Assembly (NCBI GenBank): GCA_958426095.1
Contig: CATZYB010000134.1
Span: 1-7,057, forward strand
Origin: an uncultured Lachnospiraceae bacterium
Lineage (GTDB): Bacteria > Bacillota > Clostridia > Lachnospirales > Lachnospiraceae
Length of the DNA: 7,057 bases
Reading direction: 5' to 3'
Shown: positions 1 to 6,395 of the stretch, one piece after another
Position numbering within the stretch: position 1 is the first letter of the stretch
Layout: every line of letters begins with the position of its first letter
Translations under genes and position numbers: made by a program
The notes under the pieces: generated by a model
Databases searched by the model: none
Seen by the model: only the letters and a program-made list of their open reading frames with translations
Told to the model about the DNA's origin: nothing

Positions 1-826
1 AGCTACAGGTGCTGTAAAAGAAGCTATGGAAAACTGGATCGCAACTATGGATTTAGGTGAAGAATCCAAGGTTTCCGCAGCTGCATTGTTAGAAGCTGTT
101 AAAGATTGCCAGTGTGATGGCGAAGTTAAAGCAGCTTGCGAAGCTATCGAAAAGAACGCTGACTTGCTCGTTAAGAAATCTCAGTGGATCTTCGGTGGTG
201 ACGGATGGGCATACGATATCGGATACGGCGGCTTAGACCATGTATTAGCTTCCGGTGAAGATATCAACGTATTCGTATATGATACAGAAGTTTACTCCAA
301 CACAGGCGGACAGGCTTCCAAATCTACACCAACAGGTGCAGTTGCTAAATTCGCTGCTTCCGGTAAGAAACAGAAGAAGAAAGACCTTGGTATGATGGCT
401 GTTTCCTATGGTTATGTATACGTAGCAGAAGTTGCTATGGGTGCAAACCAGGCTCAGTTAGTTAAAGCTCTGAAAGAAGCTGAAAGCTATCCGGGTCCAT
501 CCCTGATCATCGGTTATGCTCCATGTATCAACCATGGTATTAAGGGTGGTATGAGCGGTGCTCAAACAAGAATTAAAGAAGCTGTTGCTTGCGGATACTG
601 GCATATGTGGAGATACAATCCACTGCTGAAAGCAGAAGGAAAGAATCCATTTATCCTTGATTCCACAAAAGAACCTACAGGAAGCTTCAGAGAATTCATC
701 ATGAATGAAGTTCGTTATTCTTCCTTACAGAGAACATTCCCAGAAATTGCTGAAGAAATGTTCGTTAAGAATGAAGAAGACGCTAAAGAAAGACTTGCTG
801 GCTACATCAAAATGGCAGCAGAATAA
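1..826 (+). CDS. nifJ: Pyruvate:ferredoxin (flavodoxin) oxidoreductase, C-terminal part (5' end outside window)
   Basis: This enzyme decarboxylates pyruvate with CoA to acetyl-CoA and CO2 and passes electrons to ferredoxin or flavodoxin in the cytoplasm, a central step of anaerobic fermentation. The frame is open to the window edge (first full codon at 2), so the Met at 26 is internal; about 274 residues of a protein that is usually near 1,170-1,200 are present. Visible landmarks are the thiamine-diphosphate/Mg-binding stretch, starting GGDGWAYDIGYGG (codons at about 194-232) and ending VYSNTGGQ (about 290-313), followed by YAPCINHG (about 515-538). In PFOR structures that Cys is the fourth ligand of the [4Fe-4S] cluster nearest the thiamine; the other three ligands would lie upstream of the window. 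Codon use is strongly biased (GCT, GAA, GTT, AAA), unlike the genes downstream and as expected for an abundant enzyme. A clear terminator follows. The gene could equally be named por; the family is very secure. Confidence 0.96.
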   Translation, partial: ATGAVKEAMENWIATMDLGEESKVSAAALLEAVKDCQCDGEVKAACEAIEKNADLLVKKSQWIFGGDGWAYDIGYGGLDHVLASGEDINVFVYDTEVYSNTGGQASKSTPTGAVAKFAASGKKQKKKDLGMMAVSYGYVYVAEVAMGANQAQLVKALKEAESYPGPSLIIGYAPCINHGIKGGMSGAQTRIKEAVACGYWHMWRYNPLLKAEGKNPFILDSTKEPTGSFREFIMNEVRYSSLQRTFPEIAEEMFVKNEEDAKERLAGYIKMAAE

Positions 827-863
827 TCTGAAGAGTCATATTGTATGTAACGGATAAATAAAG

Positions 864-894
864 AAACGCCGTCTGGTTTTCCAGGCGGCGTTTT
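864..894. terminator. Intrinsic terminator between convergent genes, probably bidirectional
   Basis: A 13-base arm at 864-876 (AAACGCCGTCTGG) pairs with 881-893 around a TTTT loop, with one T-G wobble; the GC-rich core ends in GGCGTTTT on the + strand. Read on the minus strand the same hairpin is followed by TTTCTTTATTT. It lies 37 nt after the PFOR stop and 28 nt beyond the lipoprotein stop, so it can end both transcripts. Confidence 0.88.
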
Positions 895-921
895 GCTGTT
901 GAGGGTTCGAAAAAAAGTTGT

Positions 922-1416
922 TTATCGGGCGGTCGTCTGGCTTTCGGTTTCTGTGGCAGCACCAGCCTCATTATTGGTGTTATCCTCGTTCATAGCACCT
1001 TTATCTGTGGTATTATCGTTCGAAGAGTCCTTATCCAGCGAACTGCTGGTATCGGTCACACCATTAACACCACTCATATTTGTCGTATCCTGACCAAAGA
1101 TGGAAGTTTCAATATTATCTTTATCACGAATATAGGCGCCTAATAATGTATCATCACGATAACGGAGAACTGCGGTCGTGCCATCAGAAAGACTGTAAAC
1201 ATCAATCTTTTCATGGTCAGCCAGACTCTTATCACCGGTACCGAGCAGGTCTTCTACGTCCGTTCGTGCCATACCGGAATATAATCCCCGGACATGATCT
1301 GCTGTTAGATCCGTTCGGGCCTGAGTTCCGGCTTTATCGCTGCTGGAACAACCTGTAATGAGAAGGGCTGTAAAGATGGAAAGAATCCATAATAAATATG
1401 TCCGACGTGTTTTCAT
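922..1416 (-). CDS. Predicted lipoprotein with BamE/SmpA-like segment and disordered tail
   Basis: A 164-residue exported protein. The N-terminus has a basic head (KTRR), a hydrophobic helix at about residues 7-20 and a lipobox I-T-G-C with Cys23, so signal peptidase II cleavage and anchoring to the outer face of the membrane is expected. Residues about 38-100 (DHVRGLYSGMARTDVEDLLG, then a hydrophobic LRYRDDTLLGAYI strand) resemble the small helix-helix-sheet fold of BamE/SmpA/OmlA and related Gram-positive lipoproteins, where the GM-x(3)-DV-x(2)-LLG turn is characteristic. From about residue 108 the chain is Asn/Asp/Ser/Thr/Glu-rich and looks unstructured. The start is well supported: AGGAGGT sits 6 nt before the ATG. 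A weak -10 candidate (TAGAAT, complement of 1447-1452) lies upstream, without a good -35. The gene is monocistronic between two hairpins. Its function is unknown; the fold assignment is tentative, the lipoprotein assignment is strong. Confidence 0.85.
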   Translation of the reverse strand: MKTRRTYLLWILSIFTALLITGCSSSDKAGTQARTDLTADHVRGLYSGMARTDVEDLLGTGDKSLADHEKIDVYSLSDGTTAVLRYRDDTLLGAYIRDKDNIETSIFGQDTTNMSGVNGVTDTSSSLDKDSSNDNTTDKGAMNEDNTNNEAGAATETESQTTAR

Positions 1417-1468
1417 AGTGATTACCTCCTGAATAATTAAAAGATAATTCTAGTATGAACTTTTGGAT

Positions 1469-1514
1469 AAAAAATATGAGTACCAATTTCTTTTGAATGA
1501 AAATTGATACTCAT
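1469..1514 (-). terminator. Intrinsic terminator of the UPF0371 gene
   Basis: Arms 1476-1489 (ATGAGTACCAATTT) and 1501-1514 pair over 14 positions. On the + strand one pair is a C-A mismatch (1483 with 1507), but in minus-strand RNA that position is a G-U wobble, so the stem is continuous only in the minus direction. In that direction a run of six T (complement of 1469-1474) follows one base after the stem. It begins 10 nt past the UPF0371 stop codon. The stem is AT-rich, and a TTTTT run also lies on the + side, so weak + activity is possible. Confidence 0.75.
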
Positions 1515-1523
1515 TTTTAACGT

Positions 1524-3029
1524 TTAATTATAAGATAAGCTGTCTGATGGATAAAATGGATCACTTGTCACATCAATGCCAAGTTTACGAAGGGTCTGCT
1601 CATCGTTTCTGGTCAGCATGATCGTTGAATGGGCTTGTAATCCACGAAGCTTACTTAAATTATCCATGGCAACCTGAGCTACAGGATTTGTCACAGCGCT
1701 GATACTTAAAGCAATTAAGATTTCTTCGCTGTTAAGGGCTGTGTATTTGTTGTGGAGATGATTTTTCTTTAAATGAATCATTGGCTCCAGAATGTTGTGA
1801 GAGATGAGTGGAATCTCATCAGAAATACCAGCCAGATATTTAATGGCATTTAAGATCATGGCGCCGCAGGCGCTCATCAGTTCAGATTTTTTACCGGTAA
1901 TAATCTGACCGTCTTCCATCTGAATTGCGGTGACGGAACAGATATCGTTATTGATCAGAATACCTTTATATTTTTCAGCCAATTCACGGGCCGGAAGTAC
2001 AACACTCCGTTCTTCCGGTTTCAATCCCATATTTTCCATAATGAGATACATGCGCTGCATGGCATCCTCGTTGATGAGTCCTTTTTTGTATTCGCAGCTT
2101 GTTTTGAAATAGCGTCGAATAATTTCCTGGCGGGAAGCTTCCTGAACAACGTCATCATCGATAATGCCAAAGCCGATCCGGTTGACGCCCATGTCTGTCG
2201 GGGATTTATAAACGGAAGTTTCATTTGTTATACGCTCGATGATCCGGCGGATGACAGGGAACATTTCCAAATCCCGGTTATAATTGACGGCCATTTCGCC
2301 ATAGGCATCCAGGTGGAAGGAGTCGATCATGTTGACATCCTTTAAATCAACGGTGGCGGCCTCGTAAGCCACATTCAGAGGATGCTTCAATGGAATATTC
2401 CAGACTGGGAAGGTCTCAAACTTGGAATATCCGGCAGATTTTCCAAGACGGTGTTCATGATAAAGCTGATTCAGGCAAGTGGCTAATTTGCCGCTGCCAG
2501 GTCCTGGCGCTGTTACGACTACAATTGGCTTTGTCGTTGTAATATAAGGATTTCGTCCATAACCTTCACTGCTGACGATGGTGTCCACATCTGTTGGATA
2601 ACCGAGAATAGCTTCATGGGTATAGACTTTGATATTCCGGCGCTCCAGTTTGTTGATAAATACGGTAGTGGCCGGCTGACCGCTGTAGCGGGTGATGACT
2701 ACGCTGTTGACTTCAAGACCGTATTCTCTCAGGTCATCGATCAGACGGAGGACATCCATATCATAAGTGATACCGAAATCACCGCGGATTTTATTTCGCT
2801 CGATATCTCCGGCATAAACACAGATGATAATTTCTGATTTGTCTTTTAACTGTTGAAGCAATTTGATTTTGGCGTTTTCGTCGAAACCTGGAAGAACACG
2901 TTTGGCGTGTAAATCTGAGATTAATTTTCCGCCGAATTCCAGATAAAGTTTATCGTAATTATTGACACGTTCCAAAATATATTTTGACTGTTCGAGAATA
3001 TATTTATCCGGGTCAAATCCGATTTTCAT
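1524..3029 (-). CDS. UPF0371 / DUF1846 family protein
   Basis: A 501-residue cytoplasmic protein of the conserved UPF0371 (DUF1846) family; the length matches the family's usual 490-510. The biochemical role is not established as far as I know. Recognisable parts are the N-terminal MKIGFDPDKYILEQSKYIL, a Rossmann-like series of strands (EIIICVYAGDIERNKIRGDFG, about 66-86), a glycine-rich loop APGPGSGK at about 174-181 that resembles but does not fit a Walker A motif (Leu follows the Lys), and FHLDAYGEMAVNYNRD at about 238-253. I chose the ATG at 3029, not the upstream in-frame ATG at 3083: AAGGGGG lies 7 nt before 3029, homologues start at this MKIGF, and the predicted -10 box (3074-3079) falls inside the longer form, so transcription would begin after 3083. 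The gene has its own promoter and terminator and is divergent from the M16 operon. Family call is firm, function unknown. Confidence 0.93.
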   Translation of the reverse strand: MKIGFDPDKYILEQSKYILERVNNYDKLYLEFGGKLISDLHAKRVLPGFDENAKIKLLQQLKDKSEIIICVYAGDIERNKIRGDFGITYDMDVLRLIDDLREYGLEVNSVVITRYSGQPATTVFINKLERRNIKVYTHEAILGYPTDVDTIVSSEGYGRNPYITTTKPIVVVTAPGPGSGKLATCLNQLYHEHRLGKSAGYSKFETFPVWNIPLKHPLNVAYEAATVDLKDVNMIDSFHLDAYGEMAVNYNRDLEMFPVIRRIIERITNETSVYKSPTDMGVNRIGFGIIDDDVVQEASRQEIIRRYFKTSCEYKKGLINEDAMQRMYLIMENMGLKPEERSVVLPARELAEKYKGILINNDICSVTAIQMEDGQIITGKKSELMSACGAMILNAIKYLAGISDEIPLISHNILEPMIHLKKNHLHNKYTALNSEEILIALSISAVTNPVAQVAMDNLSKLRGLQAHSTIMLTRNDEQTLRKLGIDVTSDPFYPSDSLSYN

Positions 3030-3073
3030 AACATTTCCCCCTTGTATAAGTGACTTAAAATACATCTGAAGAC

Positions 3074-3103
3074 AGTATAACACAATTTACGACAAGGTTA
3101 CAA
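3074..3103 (-). promoter_or_regulatory. Promoter of the UPF0371 gene (sigma-A type)
   Basis: Read on the minus strand: TTGTAA (complement of 3098-3103), an 18-nt spacer, then TATACT (complement of 3074-3079). The -10 box is preceded by TGT, giving an extended -10 (TGnTATACT). A start of transcription near 3067 would leave a leader of roughly 38 nt to the ATG at 3029. The -35 hexamer is the same six bases used by the best + strand promoter. Confidence 0.6.
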
Positions 3104-3126
3104 TTCTGAGTTGCGAAAATTATACT
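3098..3126 (+). promoter_or_regulatory. Promoter of the M16 peptidase-rlmH operon (sigma-A type)
   Basis: TTACAA at 3098-3103, a 17-nt spacer and TATACT at 3121-3126. The -35 is a weak match to TTGACA, the -10 is good. A second -10-like TATACT at 3149-3154 lacks a convincing -35. Transcription from the first would give a leader of about 55-60 nt before the ATG at 3191. Confidence 0.5.
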
Positions 3127-3190
3127 GTTATTTTAACAAAAACTATAGTATACTCATTATTATTAGATTTTATGTGTAAGAGGGATTGGA

Positions 3191-4420
3191 ATGGCGCAGG
3201 AGCGGAAATTGAATAACGGTATTCGTATCGTAATGGAAGAAATGCCGACCTATCGTTCTGTGTCGATCGGCGTGTGGGTGCGGGCAGGCTCAATGTATGA
3301 GAACCAGGCAGATAATGGAATGGCCCATGTGATCGAACATATGATGTTTAAAGGGACGTCACGGAGGACGGCGGCAGATATTGCCAATGAAATGACAGCC
3401 ATTGGCGGAAATATGGATGCTTTTACCTGTAAAGATTGTACCTGTTATTACGCAAAAACTTTGGATATCTATGCGGAACAGGCGTTGGATATACTTGGGG
3501 ATATGCTTTGCAATTCCCTGTTTGATGAAAAGGAATTAAAAAAAGAACTCGGTGTGATTCTGGAAGAAATTGATATGTATGAGGATTCTCCGGAGGATTT
3601 GGTGCATGAGCATCTTCAGATGGCCGTGTGGGATAAGCATCCTCTTGGTTACCTTATATCCGGAGAGAAGGACGTTGTATCCGGGTTTACCCGGGAAAAA
3701 CTTCTTCAATTTTTTAAACAGTATTATGTGGGGGAAAACATTGTCATATCCGTTGCCGGGCATTTTAATGAAGAAGCCATGATGACATGGATCAGCCGTT
3801 ATTTTGGAGATATACCAAAGGGTAAAAGATCTGATTCGGGCCCTTCACCGGAGTTTAAAAAAGTTATGTGGACAAGGGATAAGGATATCGAGCAGAATCA
3901 TATCTGTCTTGCCTTTGACTGCTGTACCGTCTTAAGTGATGAACGTTATGTGATGACGGTTGGCAACAATTTACTTGGCGGAAATATGAATTCACGGCTT
4001 TTCATGAAAATCCGTGATGAACTTGGACTGACCTATGCGATTTATTCCTATGGAAGTTCTTATGAGCAGGCCGGATTGTTTCAGATATATGCGGCCATGC
4101 AGCCATCCCAGACGAGGCAGGTTATGGATGCGATTTTTGCAGAAATAGCCCGTGTGATCCGTGACGGCATTTCAGAAAATGAGCTGAATATTGCGATCCG
4201 GCAGATTCAGGCCGAGTTGATCCTTGGCTATGAAAGCAGCTATAATCGGATGAGCGGACTGGGTAAGTCCCTTTTGATTCGGGACAGGGCCGTTCCTTTA
4301 GAAGAAGATTTACGGCGGATTCGTCAGGTGACTAGAGAAGATGTCCGTCAGTTTTTTGAGAAATATTTACAGAAGGATCGATGCAGTATTGCGGTTGTTG
4401 GCAATACACATTTTGATTGA
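3191..4420 (+). CDS. M16 family zinc metallopeptidase (processing-peptidase-like, YmxG/MlpA type)
   Basis: A 409-residue M16B peptidase, the size of a two-domain subunit related to the mitochondrial processing peptidase beta chain and to Bacillus YmxG/MlpA. The inverted zinc motif HxxEH is intact as H46-V-I-E49-H50, with the third ligand expected at Glu125 or Glu126 in VILEEID, at the family's usual spacing of 74-76 residues. The C-terminal half carries NSRLFMKIRDELGLTYAIYS (about 267-286), which holds the Arg and Tyr that M16 enzymes use across the substrate cavity. Since both the zinc site and the R/Y pair are in one chain, a homodimer of active subunits is likely (inference). There is no signal peptide, so it acts in the cytoplasm. 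The ATG at 3191 is preceded by AGAGGG with a 6-nt gap. It is the first gene of a four-gene operon; the natural substrate cannot be read from the sequence. Confidence 0.93.
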   Translation: MAQERKLNNGIRIVMEEMPTYRSVSIGVWVRAGSMYENQADNGMAHVIEHMMFKGTSRRTAADIANEMTAIGGNMDAFTCKDCTCYYAKTLDIYAEQALDILGDMLCNSLFDEKELKKELGVILEEIDMYEDSPEDLVHEHLQMAVWDKHPLGYLISGEKDVVSGFTREKLLQFFKQYYVGENIVISVAGHFNEEAMMTWISRYFGDIPKGKRSDSGPSPEFKKVMWTRDKDIEQNHICLAFDCCTVLSDERYVMTVGNNLLGGNMNSRLFMKIRDELGLTYAIYSYGSSYEQAGLFQIYAAMQPSQTRQVMDAIFAEIARVIRDGISENELNIAIRQIQAELILGYESSYNRMSGLGKSLLIRDRAVPLEEDLRRIRQVTREDVRQFFEKYLQKDRCSIAVVGNTHFD

Positions 4421-4429
4421 GGAGGTACT

Positions 4430-4861
4430 ATGACGAAACAGGATTTTTTGGCTGTATTGCAGGAGACTCTTTCCGAAGAGTTAAATGGAGCGCAGGTCAA
4501 TGAACAGATCAGTTATTATAGAAGCTATATTGATGAACAGGTGTCCGCCGGCCGTCCGGAATCAGAAGTTTTGGAAGAACTTGGAGATGCCCGGATCATA
4601 GCCCATAATATTATCGATGGCGTTGAAGAAGAAGGAAATACTTATTATCGGAGCAGTGTGACCTATACCAGCGATGACGAGGATGAGGGCGTCGAGCCGA
4701 CATGGAAAACAAAGATAAAGGTTTACGGTACTATAGGCCTGATTCTTGTTATCCTGTTTATTATTCTTGCCTTGGTTACAAAATTAATCATATGGCTGCT
4801 GCCGTCAATCATTGTGGTGGCTGTTGTTGTATGGATTTTGAGAAAACTGAATGGGCAGTAG
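4430..4861 (+). CDS. HAAS/DUF1700-family membrane protein
   Basis: A 143-residue protein. Residues 1-64 form a helical HAAS-type domain (as in DUF1700 proteins): TKQDFLAVLQETL, then ISYYRSYIDEQV, then the hallmark ESEVLEELGDARIIAHNII. An acidic linker (about 65-90, with DDEDEG) leads to two adjacent hydrophobic stretches, about 98-117 and 119-137, ending in RKLNGQ, so the HAAS domain and C-terminus probably face the cytoplasm. HAAS domains are known as small modules fused to membrane segments and often encoded beside PadR-type repressors; no PadR gene is seen here. The start is certain: AGGAGGT overlaps the M16 stop codon, with only 9 nt between the genes, so the two are co-transcribed and probably translationally coupled. 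The specific role is unknown; membrane-stress or envelope signalling is a guess. Confidence 0.85.
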   Translation: MTKQDFLAVLQETLSEELNGAQVNEQISYYRSYIDEQVSAGRPESEVLEELGDARIIAHNIIDGVEEEGNTYYRSSVTYTSDDEDEGVEPTWKTKIKVYGTIGLILVILFIILALVTKLIIWLLPSIIVVAVVVWILRKLNGQ

Positions 4862-4873
4862 GATGGTCGGAAT

Positions 4874-5353
4874 ATGAAGATTACCATTATATGCGTTGGT
4901 AAGGTGAAAGAAAAATTTTATCGGATGGCCATTGACGAATATATGAAGCGATTAGGCAGATACTGTAAACCAGAGATTATTGAAGTGGCAGATGAAAAGA
5001 CGCCGGATAATGCCAGTGACCATGAAATCGTTTTGATCAAAGATAAAGAAGGAGAGCGTATCCTTAAAAATATCCGCAGGGACGGAACGGTTATCGCTCT
5101 GGCCATTGAGGGGAAAATGTTTTCCTCCGAACAACTGGCGGACAAAATCAGTCAGTTGGGAATTCAGGGAGAGAGTCATATCCAGTTTATCATCGGCGGT
5201 TCTCTCGGACTTTCAGATAAAGTCTTAAAAGAAGCAGATTTACTTCTGAGCTTTTCAAAAATGACCTTTCCGCATCAATTGATGCGGGTCATTCTTTTGG
5301 AACAGGTTTATCGCAGTTACCGGATCATACAGGGTGAGCCATATCATAAATAA
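4874..5353 (+). CDS. rlmH: 23S rRNA (pseudouridine1915-N3)-methyltransferase RlmH
   Basis: RlmH is a small SPOUT (alpha/beta-knot) methyltransferase that uses S-adenosylmethionine to methylate N3 of pseudouridine 1915 in helix 69 of 23S rRNA on the assembled 70S ribosome, acting as a homodimer. The 159-residue length equals that of typical Firmicute orthologues. The N-terminus MKITIICVGKVKEKFY, the SAM-loop FIIGGSLGLS (about 105-114) and the knot region FPHQLMRVILLEQVYRSYRI ending in GEPYHK (132-159) are all intact and diagnostic. The ATG at 4874 has AGGATGG 7 nt upstream, overlapping the stop of the HAAS gene, and lies 12 nt after it. As a housekeeping gene, its position in the operon suggests constitutive expression of the neighbours as well. 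Confidence 0.98.
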   Translation: MKITIICVGKVKEKFYRMAIDEYMKRLGRYCKPEIIEVADEKTPDNASDHEIVLIKDKEGERILKNIRRDGTVIALAIEGKMFSSEQLADKISQLGIQGESHIQFIIGGSLGLSDKVLKEADLLLSFSKMTFPHQLMRVILLEQVYRSYRIIQGEPYHK

Positions 5354-5378
5354 AATATTTTGAATGGAAAGATGAACC

Positions 5379-5870
5379 ATGGAAATAAGACGAGGAACAA
5401 TAGATGATTTAAAAGCTGTGGCCGCTGTGGAAGCGGAATGTTTTCCTGAAGCGGAAGCAGCTACAGAAAAGGATTTTGCGTCCAGGCTGGCAGTTTATCC
5501 GAATCATTTCTGGCTTTTATATGATAATGAGAAATTGGTTGGCTTTGTTAATGGGCTGGTCACTGATAAGCCGGATTTAAGCGATGAAATGTATGAGAAT
5601 GCGGGCATGCACGATGAGAACGGCAGATGGCAGATGATTTTTGGTGTCAATACACGGCCGGAATATCGCAGGCGGGGATATGCAGGAAAATTGATTAAAC
5701 AGGCGATTGCGGATTCAAAAGCCCAGGGAAGGGCAGGCATTGTGCTGACATGTAAAGATAAGCTGATTCATTATTATGAAAAATTTGGTTTTGTGAGTGA
5801 AGGCTTATCAAAGTCTGTTCATGGAAATGTGGTCTGGTATCAGATGCGGTTGAAATTCAAAAAGGGGTGA
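5379..5870 (+). CDS. GNAT family N-acetyltransferase
   Basis: A 163-residue single-domain acetyl-CoA-dependent acetyltransferase. The fold elements are in order: an N-terminal strand (MEIRRGTIDDLKAVAAVEAECFP), the hydrophobic strands FWLLYDNEKLVGFVNGLV at 44-61, motif A with strand MIFGVNTRPEYRRRGYAGKLI (86-106) whose R97-x-x-G100-x-A102 forms the pyrophosphate loop for CoA, and motif B with HYYEKFGFVSEG (131-142). The spacing resembles the arylalkylamine-acetyltransferase-like branch of the family, which has a variable insert such as DKPDLSDEMYENAG here, but the acceptor substrate cannot be deduced. GGAAAG lies 7 nt before the ATG. It begins 25 nt after rlmH with no terminator in between, so it is the last core gene of the operon. 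Confidence 0.93.
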   Translation: MEIRRGTIDDLKAVAAVEAECFPEAEAATEKDFASRLAVYPNHFWLLYDNEKLVGFVNGLVTDKPDLSDEMYENAGMHDENGRWQMIFGVNTRPEYRRRGYAGKLIKQAIADSKAQGRAGIVLTCKDKLIHYYEKFGFVSEGLSKSVHGNVVWYQMRLKFKKG

Positions 5871-5878
5871 GTTAAGTT

Positions 5879-6148
5879 ATGATGTATCCATATATGACTT
5901 TAGCAGACGAAACGGAAATTGTTCATTCTCAAATTATAGAAGAAGATGGTAAACAGAAAGTTATTGTGCACTTTGAACGTCCAACAGAAGATGGCTTTGA
6001 CTCAGCCAGATGTGAGTTGCCGGGATATAAGTGGATATTAAAGCAAGGATATTCAGATGAGGAGATTGCTTTCTTCGAACAGCTTTTGCACAACAACGCT
6101 CATTTGCTGTATAGATATGCTGAGAATGGAGGAATTCGCATTGCCTAG
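5879..6148 (+). CDS. Small acidic protein of unknown function, partner of DUF4160 gene
   Basis: An 89-residue soluble, acidic protein with no signal peptide or membrane helix. It reads as a two-part domain: strands around KQKVIVHFERP (about 25-35) and a C-terminal helix rich in aromatics (DEEIAFFEQLLHNNAHLLYRYAENGG, about 60-85). I do not recognise a characterised family, although similar small proteins are, from memory, common in Clostridia. It lies only 8 nt after the GNAT stop with a GGGGTGA ribosome site overlapping that stop, and its last 8 bases overlap the TTG start of the following DUF4160 gene. Two adjacent ATG codons (5879, 5882) are possible starts; the first has the better spacing. 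The coupled arrangement suggests that it and DUF4160 work as a pair, possibly in a toxin-antitoxin-like way, but this is inference only. Confidence 0.75.
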   Translation: MMYPYMTLADETEIVHSQIIEEDGKQKVIVHFERPTEDGFDSARCELPGYKWILKQGYSDEEIAFFEQLLHNNAHLLYRYAENGGIRIA

Positions 6149-6394
6149 TTTATTTATAGTTAGCGGATATAAGGTGTATTTTTGGTCAGATGAAAATGGA
6201 GAACCTATTCATGTTCATGTGTCTAAGAGCAAACGGTTCAAAATAGTACAAAGATTTGGTTGACTAAAGCTGGTGGTTGTATTTTGGCCAGTAATGGGAG
6301 TAATATATCAAAACGGGAGTTAAATGAATTGATGGAGTTTATTTCTGCACAGTTTTTTCTTATTTGTGCGGAATGGAAGAATTTTTTTGTGTAG
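6141..6394 (+). pseudogene. DUF4160-family gene broken by a one-base frameshift
   Basis: The reading frame from TTG at 6141 gives MPSLFIVSGYKVYFWSDENG and then EPIHVHVSKSKR, which is the N-terminal half of DUF4160 proteins with the conserved PxHxH block (P22, H24, H26), before stopping at 6263. The continuation sits in the -1 frame from about 6239: QNSTKIWLTKAGGCILA, then ISKRELNELMEFISAQFF and AEWKNFFV, stopping at 6394. Joined, they give a protein of about 84 residues, the normal size of the family. One base is therefore missing near 6230-6240 (GGTTCAAAATAG). A GGAGG at 6128-6132, 8 nt upstream, supports the TTG start, which overlaps the previous gene's end by 8 nt. Either the gene is inactivated, or there is a sequencing error, or (least likely) programmed -1 slippage. 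DUF4160 proteins have no firm function and often sit in small two-gene cassettes. Confidence 0.82.
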
Positions 6395-6395
6395 A

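Noticed and set aside
893..1358. Open frames on the + strand opposite the lipoprotein gene
   Set aside because: They lack ribosome sites, have no family-like sequence and lie entirely opposite a gene with a strong start, lipobox and terminator context.
2484..2513. Walker A ATP-binding site in the UPF0371 protein
   Set aside because: APGPGSGKL lacks Ser/Thr after the Lys and has the wrong spacing for GxxxxGK[ST]; I kept it only as a near-match.
3030..3083. An N-terminal extension of 18 residues to the UPF0371 protein
   Set aside because: The predicted -10 box lies within it and the family starts at MKIGF, where a ribosome site is present.
4702..4902. A second + strand frame across the HAAS-rlmH junction
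   Set aside because: It is an out-of-frame shadow of two well-supported genes and has no recognisable protein features.
6235..6250. Programmed -1 ribosomal frameshifting in the DUF4160 gene
   Set aside because: The site C-AAA-ATA is not a proper slippery heptamer (X XXY YYZ), and I see no strong stem or upstream Shine-Dalgarno-like stimulator. A lost base or a sequencing error is simpler.
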